Below are positions 17,401 to 25,516 of a stretch of 64,000 nt of DNA, one piece after another. The translations under genes were made by a program, and so were the position numbers. The first letter of the stretch is position 1; each line of letters opens with the position of its first letter. The DNA is from Nitrosomonas sp. (GTDB taxonomy: Bacteria > Pseudomonadota > Gammaproteobacteria > Burkholderiales > Nitrosomonadaceae), in contig NZ_JADZAJ010000030.1 of the NCBI RefSeq assembly GCF_020852615.1, forward strand, positions 1 through 64,000. The letters run 5' to 3'. Below the pieces are notes generated by a model. The model saw only the letters and a program-made list of their open reading frames with translations. It was not told where the DNA came from and did no database searches.

Positions 17401-19597
17401 GTTCTTCTGCACCAAACATCATCTCTCTGATCTGATCAAGCAGAGGCTGGGCGTTGATTTCCGCAGCACCATTTTTTCTCAGGCTGATACACCAGCTGCT
17501 GAACTGCCGGTGACTTTCTGCCAGCAAACTCAAAAGTGCATCCGTTGCCGGTTTTTGTTCGCTCAGCCAGCGGTTCATGAGCTGCTCGATGCGCCAGGCC
17601 ACTTCACTCAGCGCTTCCAGCTTCACCATACGGCCACTGCCTTTAAGGGTGTGAAAACTGCGGCGGATAGCTGCCAGCATATCCGCATTCGTGCGGTCGC
17701 TGTAACAGGCTTCCAGATTGTCTGCAATGCTTGCCAGTACATCGACAGACTCATCAAGAAAAATAGCCAGCAATTCAGGGTCATACTGCTGATCTGTAAC
17801 AGTACCGGGTACGGTTTCAGTAATAACCGGTGCCGGTCCGGCTGAAATTGCAGGAATATCTGCTGACAGGGCCTGTTCAGCCAGTTGCTGATTGAACTGA
17901 TTGATGGTTGCGGCCAGGATTGCTTCGGAATCAGACTGGGAATTTCTGAGTGCTTCAATATAAAAACCAAGACCACTCAATGCATCCGCCAGCAGGGTCT
18001 GTTCGATCTGATTCAGTGGACGACCCGGCTCGGTCAGTTTTTCAACCAGCTCACGACAGGATTCAAGTAACGAACCGGCACGATCCTGCTCAAGCATGTG
18101 CAGCACACCGCTGATCTGGTTGAACAGCTCGGGTAAAGCCGCTAAATCATTGCGTATTTCCGGTTCAAAGAAGAAACGGTCAAGAATATCTTCAACCTGT
18201 GACAAGTTGGTGAGCACTTCCTGAGCAACCTGCTTAAGCAGTTTTTTCTCTTGTGCAAGATGGCCTGCCTGATCCGGACTGGGCAGATCAGGTAAATCAT
18301 TATCACCGCCCCTGCCGGTAGTTACTGCACGGATGCGGGTGGCAAGTGCTTCGACCTGTGCAGGAAATTCTGCCGACAGGCGATGGAAATTATCAATCGC
18401 ATTTTCAGTCAGCAGCAGAGATGAAGCGATATCCAGCGCAATCCCTTCGTTCATGCTCTCCGGGCGAATACGCAGATAGGACAGGGCACCATGTATGACG
18501 CTTGCCAGCTTTTCCAGCGGTGCGCAGTTTATCCGGGATGCCTGGGATTTGAGTCGCTCAACCAGCGTGAGCAGTGAAATCAGATTTTCAGGCGTATCAA
18601 CACTGAATCTGCGCCATTGATCGTTGATGTCTTCCAGCAGGGTGCGCATACTTTGCAGATCTGCAGCTGTTGCTTCTTCCTCCAGGATGGATTCATCAAG
18701 GTGTTCCTGTTTGTCGATCGCAGACAGCGGAACCTGCCAGTCGTAAACACGCCCGAATTCCTGCAGACGTTCGCTCACCGGCTGGCTGCGTGCAATGCGA
18801 TAGAGCAGTTCTCTTGCCAGACGATCCGCCACAACATGTGATTCCTTGTTCAGGTACCTGATTTCCTGTTCAATCTTTCCGCATAATTTGCGAGCGGATT
18901 TATCAGCTGCCTGCGCCTGATGGAGCAGACTGTCCAGGAACCCGGAAGAGATCCACCAGAATCTGCGCTGTTCAACGGGAGCAGGCAGTTTTTCGATTGA
19001 ACGCACTGCTTCAACCATTTTCTGCAGGCTTGATCTGTCTTCTGTATCCTTTAACCAGTTCAGCAGCCCCGACTGAAATTGCGCGCGCGCCCGCCTGGCC
19101 GTTTCCTGCCGGGATAAGTCGTCCAGATCCAGCTCCACAGGCAGTAATGGCAGAGATTCACGTATTTCCGGAAAAAACAGATCACTTTCAGGAATCTCTT
19201 CCAATCCCTGCAGCTGCATGATTTTTCGATAAACCGGAAAGAGTTTGACCGGATTATCGGCTTCACCATCAATCAGCGCATCCAGATAACGATAAATAGA
19301 GCGGATAGCCTGCCGGGCAGCGGTCAATACCTGTGTATCCGGTGTGATACGCTGCTCCTTCAGGGCCGCAAGCAGCCCCTCCACGTTCTGACCGACGAAC
19401 ACAACACCGTTCAGCTCCAGCATTTCCAGCATGCCATTCAGCTGATGCATGTAATAGTGGCATTCCTCAATCTGCCTGGTATCGCCGGTATCTGCAGCGT
19501 AGGAATCAAAATGACGGTGGATCAGGGTAAAAATCTGCTCAATGGCTTCTCTAATCCCCATAACGGAGGAGATGCTTATCCTGGTTACAGTATTCAT
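14420..19597 (-). CDS. chpA: ChpA/PilL-type hybrid histidine kinase for type IV pilus chemosensing
   Basis: A 1725-residue cytoplasmic CheA-like hybrid. In order: divergent N-terminal Hpt-like regions (about 1-560); a good Hpt site RRSFHTLKGSGRM near 640; a degenerate AAHTLASTSGAL near 835; another good Hpt site RALHTLKGSAR near 1050; a dimer/kinase core with EHLLRNALVHGIE (N box), DDGAGLD and GRGVGLDIVR (G boxes); a CheW domain; and a C-terminal receiver with VDDS, the phospho-acceptor in LVDIEMPHMDG, and GKPY. This is the architecture of ChpA/PilL, which controls twitching motility in Pseudomonas. It lies 79 bases after pilJ on the same strand; pilG, pilH and pilI are not in the window. Confidence 0.9.
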   Translation of the reverse strand: MNTVTRISISSVMGIREAIEQIFTLIHRHFDSYAADTGDTRQIEECHYYMHQLNGMLEMLELNGVVFVGQNVEGLLAALKEQRITPDTQVLTAARQAIRSIYRYLDALIDGEADNPVKLFPVYRKIMQLQGLEEIPESDLFFPEIRESLPLLPVELDLDDLSRQETARRARAQFQSGLLNWLKDTEDRSSLQKMVEAVRSIEKLPAPVEQRRFWWISSGFLDSLLHQAQAADKSARKLCGKIEQEIRYLNKESHVVADRLARELLYRIARSQPVSERLQEFGRVYDWQVPLSAIDKQEHLDESILEEEATAADLQSMRTLLEDINDQWRRFSVDTPENLISLLTLVERLKSQASRINCAPLEKLASVIHGALSYLRIRPESMNEGIALDIASSLLLTENAIDNFHRLSAEFPAQVEALATRIRAVTTGRGGDNDLPDLPSPDQAGHLAQEKKLLKQVAQEVLTNLSQVEDILDRFFFEPEIRNDLAALPELFNQISGVLHMLEQDRAGSLLESCRELVEKLTEPGRPLNQIEQTLLADALSGLGFYIEALRNSQSDSEAILAATINQFNQQLAEQALSADIPAISAGPAPVITETVPGTVTDQQYDPELLAIFLDESVDVLASIADNLEACYSDRTNADMLAAIRRSFHTLKGSGRMVKLEALSEVAWRIEQLMNRWLSEQKPATDALLSLLAESHRQFSSWCISLRKNGAAEINAQPLLDQIREMMFGAEEQPASDTVTAPSSLSAVPELEMNPVMEPEPVASSAAEVPEIVPETVVQIGNIEVPAELFRIFIQEASNHVEALKQALGLSGNNTILSVSHESMLAAHTLASTSGALQLGFIAQIGQILEHWFNRLLMTSGMPEQLVLSYLSAAVNLLDVMVTSVRNRQYPAIEIIEAGEETTHELTRLLEEAAAQPIETESAELESIEPEGAESGSAEISASEILQEIAPVLLQMPVDEVQAFIPDQPDKTESAGMDRELLEVFLEEAQELQSEIGSNLRAWRKQPDQAGARKAVLRALHTLKGSARIAGALQVSEQAHQMESDIESAYEQTVPAALLDQLETRFDTIADDIGQLRLSLQPSQPELRSVPLTETAGQPVSEVAADDLSVSPVPVENEQAAFKTVLRVDAGLIDRLINESGEASMIRSRIETQLYDLEQYLLDLGESVDRMRGQLREIELLAETQIPSGTLSAETGQAGFDPLELDQFTRFQELTRLMAESMDDVVTIHKSLREVQRTAGMTVDQQAHLNRRLQQDLVRIRTVPFRNYSERLYRTVRQAAKDTGKQAILTIQGDSIEFDRSVIDKISAPLEHLLRNALVHGIETPEERTVAGKAEAGRITLDLRQEGNEIVMVLRDDGAGLDVGRIRDKARQLGLSDPENAQEDKQWYPLIFTHGLTTFDDVTDIAGRGVGLDIVRNELGGIGGSITVDSEKNRGVTFTLRLPVTLAVTQALMVKAAENTYAIPAAIVAHVLEMNAAALGTAYQEHHLIWNDQRFPLVYLPHLLDVPHGFPEIRRHNRIILLQAGHERLAIHADALAGQCEVVVKNAGAQLAGAPGIEGATITGDGSVVLIIDPLRLLQRERVRELLASGPTSPESADTLSSATAPVVMIVDDSLTVRKVTSRLLERQGYEILVAKDGVSALQLLRETVPAIMLVDIEMPHMDGFELIRAVRNNPQLQQLPIIIISSRTADKHRKVAAELGVAEFMGKPYQEDELLHHIERLIRH

Positions 19598-19676
19598 GAT
19601 GCGGCCTTATTAGTCCTGAGGTTGGTGGTAACGGCTATTCCGGATTGGTTGCGGTACAGTTGAATATACTGGTTTG

Positions 19677-21737
19677 TCATACCTTGAAATTAGCTGCGGA
19701 AGATTTCAGATCAGTTACGTGTTTGGCAATCTGCTGGATAGAGTCAGCATTTTGTTGTGTCCCCTGTGAAGTCTGGCGGGTAATGGCCAGAATTTCTTCC
19801 ATGTTTTTGGCAACCCTGTTGGAGACCCGGGTTTGTTTATGTGTCGCTTCGGTAATTCGAATGACCAGCTGTGCCAGACGTTTTGAAACGGTTTCGATTT
19901 CTTCCAGTGCGCTGCCTGTCGCATTGGCCCGCCGGGTTCCTTCCACCACGCCAGCCGTACTGCGCTCCATGGCAGTAATGGTGTCTTGCGCATCGCCACG
20001 GATGTTACGGATCAGTGTGCTGATCTGGCGGGTTGCCTCAGCTGAGTGCTCAGCCAGCCGCTGTATTTCCCGGGCAATGATGGAAAATCCTTTGCCGGCA
20101 TCGCCTGCTGCCGTTGCCTGGATGGAAGCATTCAGTGCCAGGATATTGGTCTGCTCGGTAATATCTGAAATCAGTGTGACAATCTCGCCGATTTCTTGCG
20201 AACTTTCACCCAGCCGCTTGATTCGTTTGGATGTTTCCTGAATATACACGCGGATCTCGTTCATGCCGGCCATGGCATCCTGAACGGCACTGGCACCACT
20301 CTCTGCGGCGTACAATGTCTGTTTGGCCACATCTGCACACTCTTCTGCAGAGCTGGATACGGCTTCCAGTGATTCAGCAATCCCCAGCACGGCCACAGTG
20401 GCATCTTCAATTTTATGTGCCTGTTCCCGTGTGGCGTTCAGCAAATCGGATGAGATACTTTCCGCCTGATGAGAGGCGCTCATCACCTGAGAACTGGCGA
20501 GATTGATTTTTTTAACCAGTTCCTGCAATGCTTCGATTGTCAGGTTGATTGAATCAGCAATCGTCCCGGTAATATCTTCCGTGACAGACATCCGGGCAGT
20601 GAGGTCTCCGCCGGCAGGTACTTCCATTTCATCCAGCAGGCGCAGTATTGCACGCTGGGTTGTTTCAACACTTTGCTCCCCCTGGTAGATGCGCTTGCGC
20701 ATACTGGTTGAGAACATATAGATAAATATCAGGCCACTGGCGACAGTCAGAAACATGGACAGATAAAACAGAACCGATACAAGTACATTTTTATCACGGT
20801 TGTATTCATTAATTGCCTGCTCAATCTGACTGACCAGCGTTGCCATGCTGTCATTAGCCGAGAAGGTTTCATACATGGCGTGCCAGGCACCGGTTGCTTC
20901 CGGAGCCAGTTTCTGGGCGGCACGCAGCAGATCTTCCAGCGCATTGAACTGAACACGAATCTGGGATAGCGCCTCAGAAGAAATCTGATTGCCCAGCACG
21001 GTTGCATATAACCAGTCCCGCCCTTTCACCAGTGTCTGGATCATCCCGGTGATCTGCTCGGATTCACCCGGCAACTGATCTGCAGCGGCGGGAACCTGAA
21101 ATCCTCCCTGCAACATGGAGCTGACACTGCCGGTAATAAACTGGACCAGAATTTTTACAGTTTCAACCGCCACCGCCTGAGTGGAAGCGTGCCCCGTTTG
21201 TGACAATTCAACAGAAAATTCCTGCAGTTTCATTTGCAGGCTGTGATTGACGGAATCCACCCGTTTCAGGATTTCTGCCAGGCCAGTCAGTGCTTTCCGG
21301 CTTTCCAGAATCTGGCGAGCCCGGTTTTCCTTCATGTGCAGCGTATTCTGGAAATTTTTGAACAAATCGGCGGGAAGCTGCTCTGCTATGGCCGGGAGAG
21401 TTTCATGCCGGTATTCCCCTCCATGTTGCAGCAGGGTTGAATACTGCCCCAGCTGATCAAGGTTGGTACGCAACTGAATAAAAGCCTGTTCATTACCGCG
21501 CAGCGCTTCCCGGGAAACGATCACCAGATGCTGACTGTCAGTATGAATTCGTCCAGCCACTTCGAGAGAAGCGGTATGGCTGCGCATCTGTTGGGAATCA
21601 ATACGCAACAGGATCAGGGTAATCAGCAGAAACAGGACAAACAGCGCCCCCATAAACCACGATTGGCGGAATATCTGCAGATATTTGGTAACGGGAAGTA
21701 AAACAGTCATATCGCCGGAGTTATCGCAACCTGTCAT
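19677..21737 (-). CDS. pilJ: PilJ-type methyl-accepting chemotaxis receptor
   Basis: A 686-residue receptor with transmembrane helices near 30-50 and 325-347, a periplasmic region between them with PilJ-like helical repeats, a HAMP-like linker, and a C-terminal signalling hairpin whose tip reads EIVTLISDITEQTNILALNASIQA with GKGFSIIAREIQRLAE. It should feed the ChpA kinase encoded next. An internal start at about 21710 (MTVLLPVTKYL) would remove nine residues and is equally plausible, since neither start has a strong ribosome site. Confidence 0.9.
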   Translation of the reverse strand: MTGCDNSGDMTVLLPVTKYLQIFRQSWFMGALFVLFLLITLILLRIDSQQMRSHTASLEVAGRIHTDSQHLVIVSREALRGNEQAFIQLRTNLDQLGQYSTLLQHGGEYRHETLPAIAEQLPADLFKNFQNTLHMKENRARQILESRKALTGLAEILKRVDSVNHSLQMKLQEFSVELSQTGHASTQAVAVETVKILVQFITGSVSSMLQGGFQVPAAADQLPGESEQITGMIQTLVKGRDWLYATVLGNQISSEALSQIRVQFNALEDLLRAAQKLAPEATGAWHAMYETFSANDSMATLVSQIEQAINEYNRDKNVLVSVLFYLSMFLTVASGLIFIYMFSTSMRKRIYQGEQSVETTQRAILRLLDEMEVPAGGDLTARMSVTEDITGTIADSINLTIEALQELVKKINLASSQVMSASHQAESISSDLLNATREQAHKIEDATVAVLGIAESLEAVSSSAEECADVAKQTLYAAESGASAVQDAMAGMNEIRVYIQETSKRIKRLGESSQEIGEIVTLISDITEQTNILALNASIQATAAGDAGKGFSIIAREIQRLAEHSAEATRQISTLIRNIRGDAQDTITAMERSTAGVVEGTRRANATGSALEEIETVSKRLAQLVIRITEATHKQTRVSNRVAKNMEEILAITRQTSQGTQQNADSIQQIAKHVTDLKSSAANFKV

Positions 21738-22303
21738 ATGCTGGAATCAAGCCTTATTTTTGGTGGAATTTCTGTCAAAAACGCCCTTGCCGGCATTCCC
21801 GTATACACCGTATACATCTGAAAAGCCAATATTATGATGACATAATTCCTGAGCGATAGGATAGTCGCTGCCTGATGGGAGCAAAAAACAGAAGAAATTC
21901 GTAAAACACTTCTTTATTATGGTTTTGAAATGGAATTTCCGGGGGAAGCCGGGTGTAAATCTGTTTTGTCTCACGTGGAAACAGCGTGTTTTTCATTCAG
22001 GATCAGATTCTGGTGAAAAAATTCCTTGCAGTGAATACCCCTCCCGACTACCGGGCAATGCGGGTTATGGGTGTCAACTGCCCCGGGCGCCAGTCTTTTT
22101 GTTTCAGGTCATGGGAATAGCAGGAGCTCCTGTTGGACAAACGCCGGCTGAAAATTGTGTGCCGTACTGGCTTACCCTCGTAAAAAACTGCAAAATAGCC
22201 CTCATCATCAGGAAGGGAAGCAGGGTAAATCCGTGTCAGGTATCAGGCTGGCTTTCCGCGTCCGCGTAACGGTTTTAATCAATCAGTCAGATCAGCGAAA
22301 CCA
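21738..22303. other. 566-base gap without convincing gene
   Basis: Open frames here (21747-21974 minus, 21919-22269 plus) have no family resemblance, ribosome site or codon pattern that convinces me. The only structure noticed is a tandem pair of CCGTATACA at 21799-21816, each containing the palindrome GTATAC, 62 to 79 bases before pilJ. A regulatory role is possible but unsupported. Confidence 0.5.
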
Positions 22304-22801
22304 ATGAATTCAGATATCAGTGTGCCGGAAAATTTCGTGGAACTTAAACCCAGCCCCTGGAAGCATTTATGGTTACTGATATTCTCGGGCTGCTTTACCC
22401 TGCTGGGGATTCACGCTTTACGCGAGCATCCCGTGTCCGGGTGGCTCATCATCGGCTTTTTTGGCTCAGGTGTAATCATTGTGCTGATTACGCTTATTCC
22501 GGGCAGCAGTTATCTCCGGCTTGAGCCCGAGGGAATGCTGATACGTTCTCTGTACCGCACCTGGTATATCAGCTGGTCAGACACCTCCCGGTTTTTTGTG
22601 TTGTCAGCGGGTGGTCAGGCTATGGTCTGCTGGAACTATACTCCGGGTTTTAATACGAAACAGCACAGAAGAAATTTATCGAGAATACTGACGAGCGTGG
22701 AAGCTGGGCTTCCTGACACATACGGTTATTCTGCACCGGAACTTGCCGGGCTGCTCAATCAATGGCGTGATACCTGTCTGGCAGAGCATATCAATAATTA
22801 A
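22304..22801 (+). CDS. small membrane protein, unknown function
   Basis: A 165-residue protein. Two hydrophobic helices at about 22-41 and 47-68 form a hairpin, followed by a soluble region with YLRLEPEGMLIRSLYRTWYISWSDTSRFFV, which resembles the PH-like fold seen in bacterial proteins of the STM3941 type. Function is not known. It precedes the GIN-domain gene by 133 bases and may or may not share its promoter. Confidence 0.65.
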   Translation: MNSDISVPENFVELKPSPWKHLWLLIFSGCFTLLGIHALREHPVSGWLIIGFFGSGVIIVLITLIPGSSYLRLEPEGMLIRSLYRTWYISWSDTSRFFVLSAGGQAMVCWNYTPGFNTKQHRRNLSRILTSVEAGLPDTYGYSAPELAGLLNQWRDTCLAEHINN

Positions 22802-22934
22802 GAAACGCTGAGAAACGTCAGCGGGATGGTCAGCTCAGGGAATGTAACTCAGGGAATATAAAAATAGCAGCACACAGGCAGTGTTTCAGAGGGCCCTTAT
22901 TTCAAAGAGCCCTTAGCACCCACAGGAGCGCTTT

Positions 22935-23696
22935 ATGCAGAGTCAAACGTTAAAAAAAATAATTATCCCGACCGTGCTGTTACTCTGCGCCCGCGCAAGT
23001 GTCGCCGATACCTCAGCCAGCGTCAGTTGTTCCGGTAATGGTTCAGCATCCGCATATTCCCGTTCAGGAAGTGGTGTTTCACATTCGAGCGTGCGTTGCA
23101 CAAACAGCAGCGGGCAGGATTCAGTGGTGCCAGGCGGGATTGCAACCAGCAAATCATATTCACCCGGCCTGTATACATCGCTGGTCATGTCTGGTGCAGG
23201 CAATGTTGAAATAAGAACCGGCAGTGAAAACAGTGTCATCGTTTCCGGGGGTGGCAATTACGTGGAATCTGTTGAGGTTAATTCATCAGGCGGAGTGTTG
23301 GCCATCCACTGGCCAGATACGGGAAACAGCAACCTCAATGTAACCGTGACGGGCTCTGCTCTCCAGACACTTGAAATCTCCGGAGCGGGCAATACCGAAG
23401 TTTATGGTGATTTCCCCCATGGTTTATCTGTCAGAAAAAGCGGGGCAGGTAATATAAATATCGGGGGGCAGGCAAGCTACCTCGTATTGAACCTGTCTGG
23501 GGCTGGCAATACAGTGGCAAGAAATCTCATAACAAATGAAGTTGAAGTGGATGCCTCCGGTGCAGGCAATGTATCTGTATGTGCTAAGGAATCAGTATCA
23601 GGGTCACTTTCCGGCGCTGTGCATTTCAATATTTATTGCAACCCGCCTCGGGAATCGATTCATACTCAGGGTGCTTCAAGTATCAGATACCGGTAG
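22935..23696 (+). CDS. secreted GIN-domain (DUF2807) protein
   Basis: A 253-residue protein with a signal peptide of about 24 residues, then a serine/glycine-rich segment and a beta-helical region made of SGAGN repeats (MSGAGNVEI, ISGAGNTEV, KSGAGNINI, LSGAGNTVA, ASGAGNVSV), the hallmark of head-GIN/DUF2807 proteins. They are thought to be cell-surface or periplasmic beta-helices; a partner is not known. A cysteine pair at the start (VSCSGN, RCTNSS) and another near the end (VCAKES, YCNPP) could form disulphides. A GGAG-like ribosome site precedes the ATG. Confidence 0.75.
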   Translation: MQSQTLKKIIIPTVLLLCARASVADTSASVSCSGNGSASAYSRSGSGVSHSSVRCTNSSGQDSVVPGGIATSKSYSPGLYTSLVMSGAGNVEIRTGSENSVIVSGGGNYVESVEVNSSGGVLAIHWPDTGNSNLNVTVTGSALQTLEISGAGNTEVYGDFPHGLSVRKSGAGNINIGGQASYLVLNLSGAGNTVARNLITNEVEVDASGAGNVSVCAKESVSGSLSGAVHFNIYCNPPRESIHTQGASSIRYR

Positions 23697-23861
23697 TCAT
23701 GGGCAATATAAGCTGTTAAGAAATTTCTGCCGGAAAAATTTACCCTGCACCAACCGGAGGATTAACGGGCCGGTTATCAAAGGGATAACTGTAAAATCAC
23801 CTCATCACTTTATTACCCTATCGCCTTAACCCTGCCTGCGACAAACCTCACACCCTGCAAA

Positions 23862-24266
23862 CTACATGTGGATATAGCGTTCTTCATCCGGGGCAAAATT
23901 TCTGTAGAGGAATTCCCTGAGATGAATATCCGCCCACTGGCGAAATCGCACGCCCTGCAGGGAGCGCAGGCGATTACCGGTAGCCAGGATCAGATCGAGA
24001 TTATAGTAAGTCAGATGACGTCGCACCTGCCGCCTGCCCTCTGGCTGGATCACCAGAAATTCCCTGACAGCGACATCCCGGCACAGCACTCCACTCTCAA
24101 GAATATTCCTGATATGGAGAGAAATATTTTGCTTGGTAGTCTGAAACAATTCTGCAATTTCCAGCTGATTCAGCCAGATACTGCCATCTTTCACACGCAG
24201 ATCAAGCTGCACCTGGCCATCTTCCGATTGATAACAAATAGACTTGTTTATTTTCAGCGTTTTCAT
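23862..24266 (-). pseudogene. RhuM-family protein, N-terminal fragment
   Basis: A 134-residue frame that matches the first part of the RhuM virulence-protein family (usually about 340 residues): DGQVQLDLRVKDGSIWLNQLEIAELF, TTKQNISLHIRNI and YYNLDLILATGNRLRS..GVRFRQWA. It stops a few residues after the FAPDEER position, so the Fic-like C-terminal half is absent. Its ATG overlaps the TGA of the outer-membrane efflux gene by four bases, making it the last gene of the czc operon. It could be expressed, but loss of the C-terminal half argues for a remnant inserted behind the operon. Confidence 0.6.
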
Positions 24267-25516
24267 TTTGGTATATCAGGCCAATCCATTGCAAAATCAC
24301 CCCGTACCGCCTGCAGCCGCAACTGTGCTTCTATCAGACCGGACAACAGCTCAAGATGATTGAGCTGCGTTTCATATCGCACGCGCACCGCATCCAGCAG
24401 CTCAATGATCGAGCTTTTACCCAGTTGATAGGCATCCTCTGCCATTTGTTTCAGGGAAGGCAGGCGCGGCTCCAGCTGCTCCCGGAAGTGATCCAGTGCG
24501 GCCATTCGCTGAGCTACCAGTGTGGCGTAGCGTTGTTCATCCGCCTGTACCTCTGCTTTCGCCAGATATCGGCGCAGGCCGGCCAATTGCTCTTCCGCTT
24601 TTGCTCTATCAAAAGCGCCGCCACGTGTTTCGAAAATTGGTACTTCAACTGCAATACCAATCGTATTAGTTGCCCCGAATGGCGCACTTGTCCAGAATCG
24701 GCCGGCTGTCAGCGAGACATTGGGGAAACGTTCCCGACGTGCTGTCTCGGTATTGGCCCGGGCAGCCGCTTCCTCCTGACCGGCTGCAACGAGTATCGGG
24801 TTTTTATCCACATCATCCGGGTGCTCTGTACCCATACTCAAGGGAAATAATTCTCCAGTCCCGCGAGGTTTCCAGTCCGCAAAACCAAGGAGCGTTGCCA
24901 GCCGGGCCTGGCAAACTGTCAGTTCGGCATCGGCTTCTGCAGATCGCGTGTGCCATGCAGCCAGCTCGACATCTATGCGCAGCAAATCATACCGGCTCGC
25001 CATACCATTCTCCTGACGGCCTGCCACAATATTCTGCAGTCGGCCCAGTTCTGTCATTCCTGCTGCCAGAGCAGCCTGTTTTTTCTGGGCGGCAAGCAGC
25101 GTTATGAAGGCAACTCCGGCATCAGCAGCCAGCTGATTACCGGAAGCGTCAAAACGGGCCTGCGCGGCACTGATATTACGTTCAGCAGCTTCAATACGCG
25201 CACCGCGCTGCCCGGCTATCAGGAGAGGCTGTTCAATCGAAATTTCCTGAGCCTTCGTGCCTTCATAATTGGTAAAAGCGTTGGGTTGACGCAAATAGCT
25301 GTAACTCACCGTCGGGTTCGGGTAAGCGCTGGCAGTGCGCCGCTCGGCCCGGGCAACGGCAATATTCTGCTGCTCAAGTACCAGCCGTGGATTGGCTTTC
25401 CTTGCCAGAGCCAGCACAGTAGCCAGATCAACCGATTCTGGCGGAGTTTCCGCCCGGGCCGGTAAAACGGTCAGTCCCATCAGCAGGAGCGGCAGGAGAA
25501 TCGAATGCAGAATCAT
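24263..25516 (-). CDS. czcC: outer-membrane channel of metal efflux (CzcC/TolC family)
   Basis: A 417-residue protein with a cleavable signal peptide (about 22 residues) and two repeated helical/strand halves of the outer-membrane efflux family, recognisable by LALARKANPRLVLEQQNIAVARAERR at the start and AYQLGKSSIIELLDAVRVRYETQLNHLEL near the end. It would form the trimeric channel for the RND pump encoded upstream. Its start overlaps the pump stop by four bases. Confidence 0.85.
   Translation of the reverse strand: MILHSILLPLLLMGLTVLPARAETPPESVDLATVLALARKANPRLVLEQQNIAVARAERRTASAYPNPTVSYSYLRQPNAFTNYEGTKAQEISIEQPLLIAGQRGARIEAAERNISAAQARFDASGNQLAADAGVAFITLLAAQKKQAALAAGMTELGRLQNIVAGRQENGMASRYDLLRIDVELAAWHTRSAEADAELTVCQARLATLLGFADWKPRGTGELFPLSMGTEHPDDVDKNPILVAAGQEEAAARANTETARRERFPNVSLTAGRFWTSAPFGATNTIGIAVEVPIFETRGGAFDRAKAEEQLAGLRRYLAKAEVQADEQRYATLVAQRMAALDHFREQLEPRLPSLKQMAEDAYQLGKSSIIELLDAVRVRYETQLNHLELLSGLIEAQLRLQAVRGDFAMDWPDIPK

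Noticed and set aside
21919..22269. A 116-residue plus-strand frame between pilJ and the next gene
   Set aside because: No ribosome site, no hydrophobic or domain pattern, and no repeats; likely chance.
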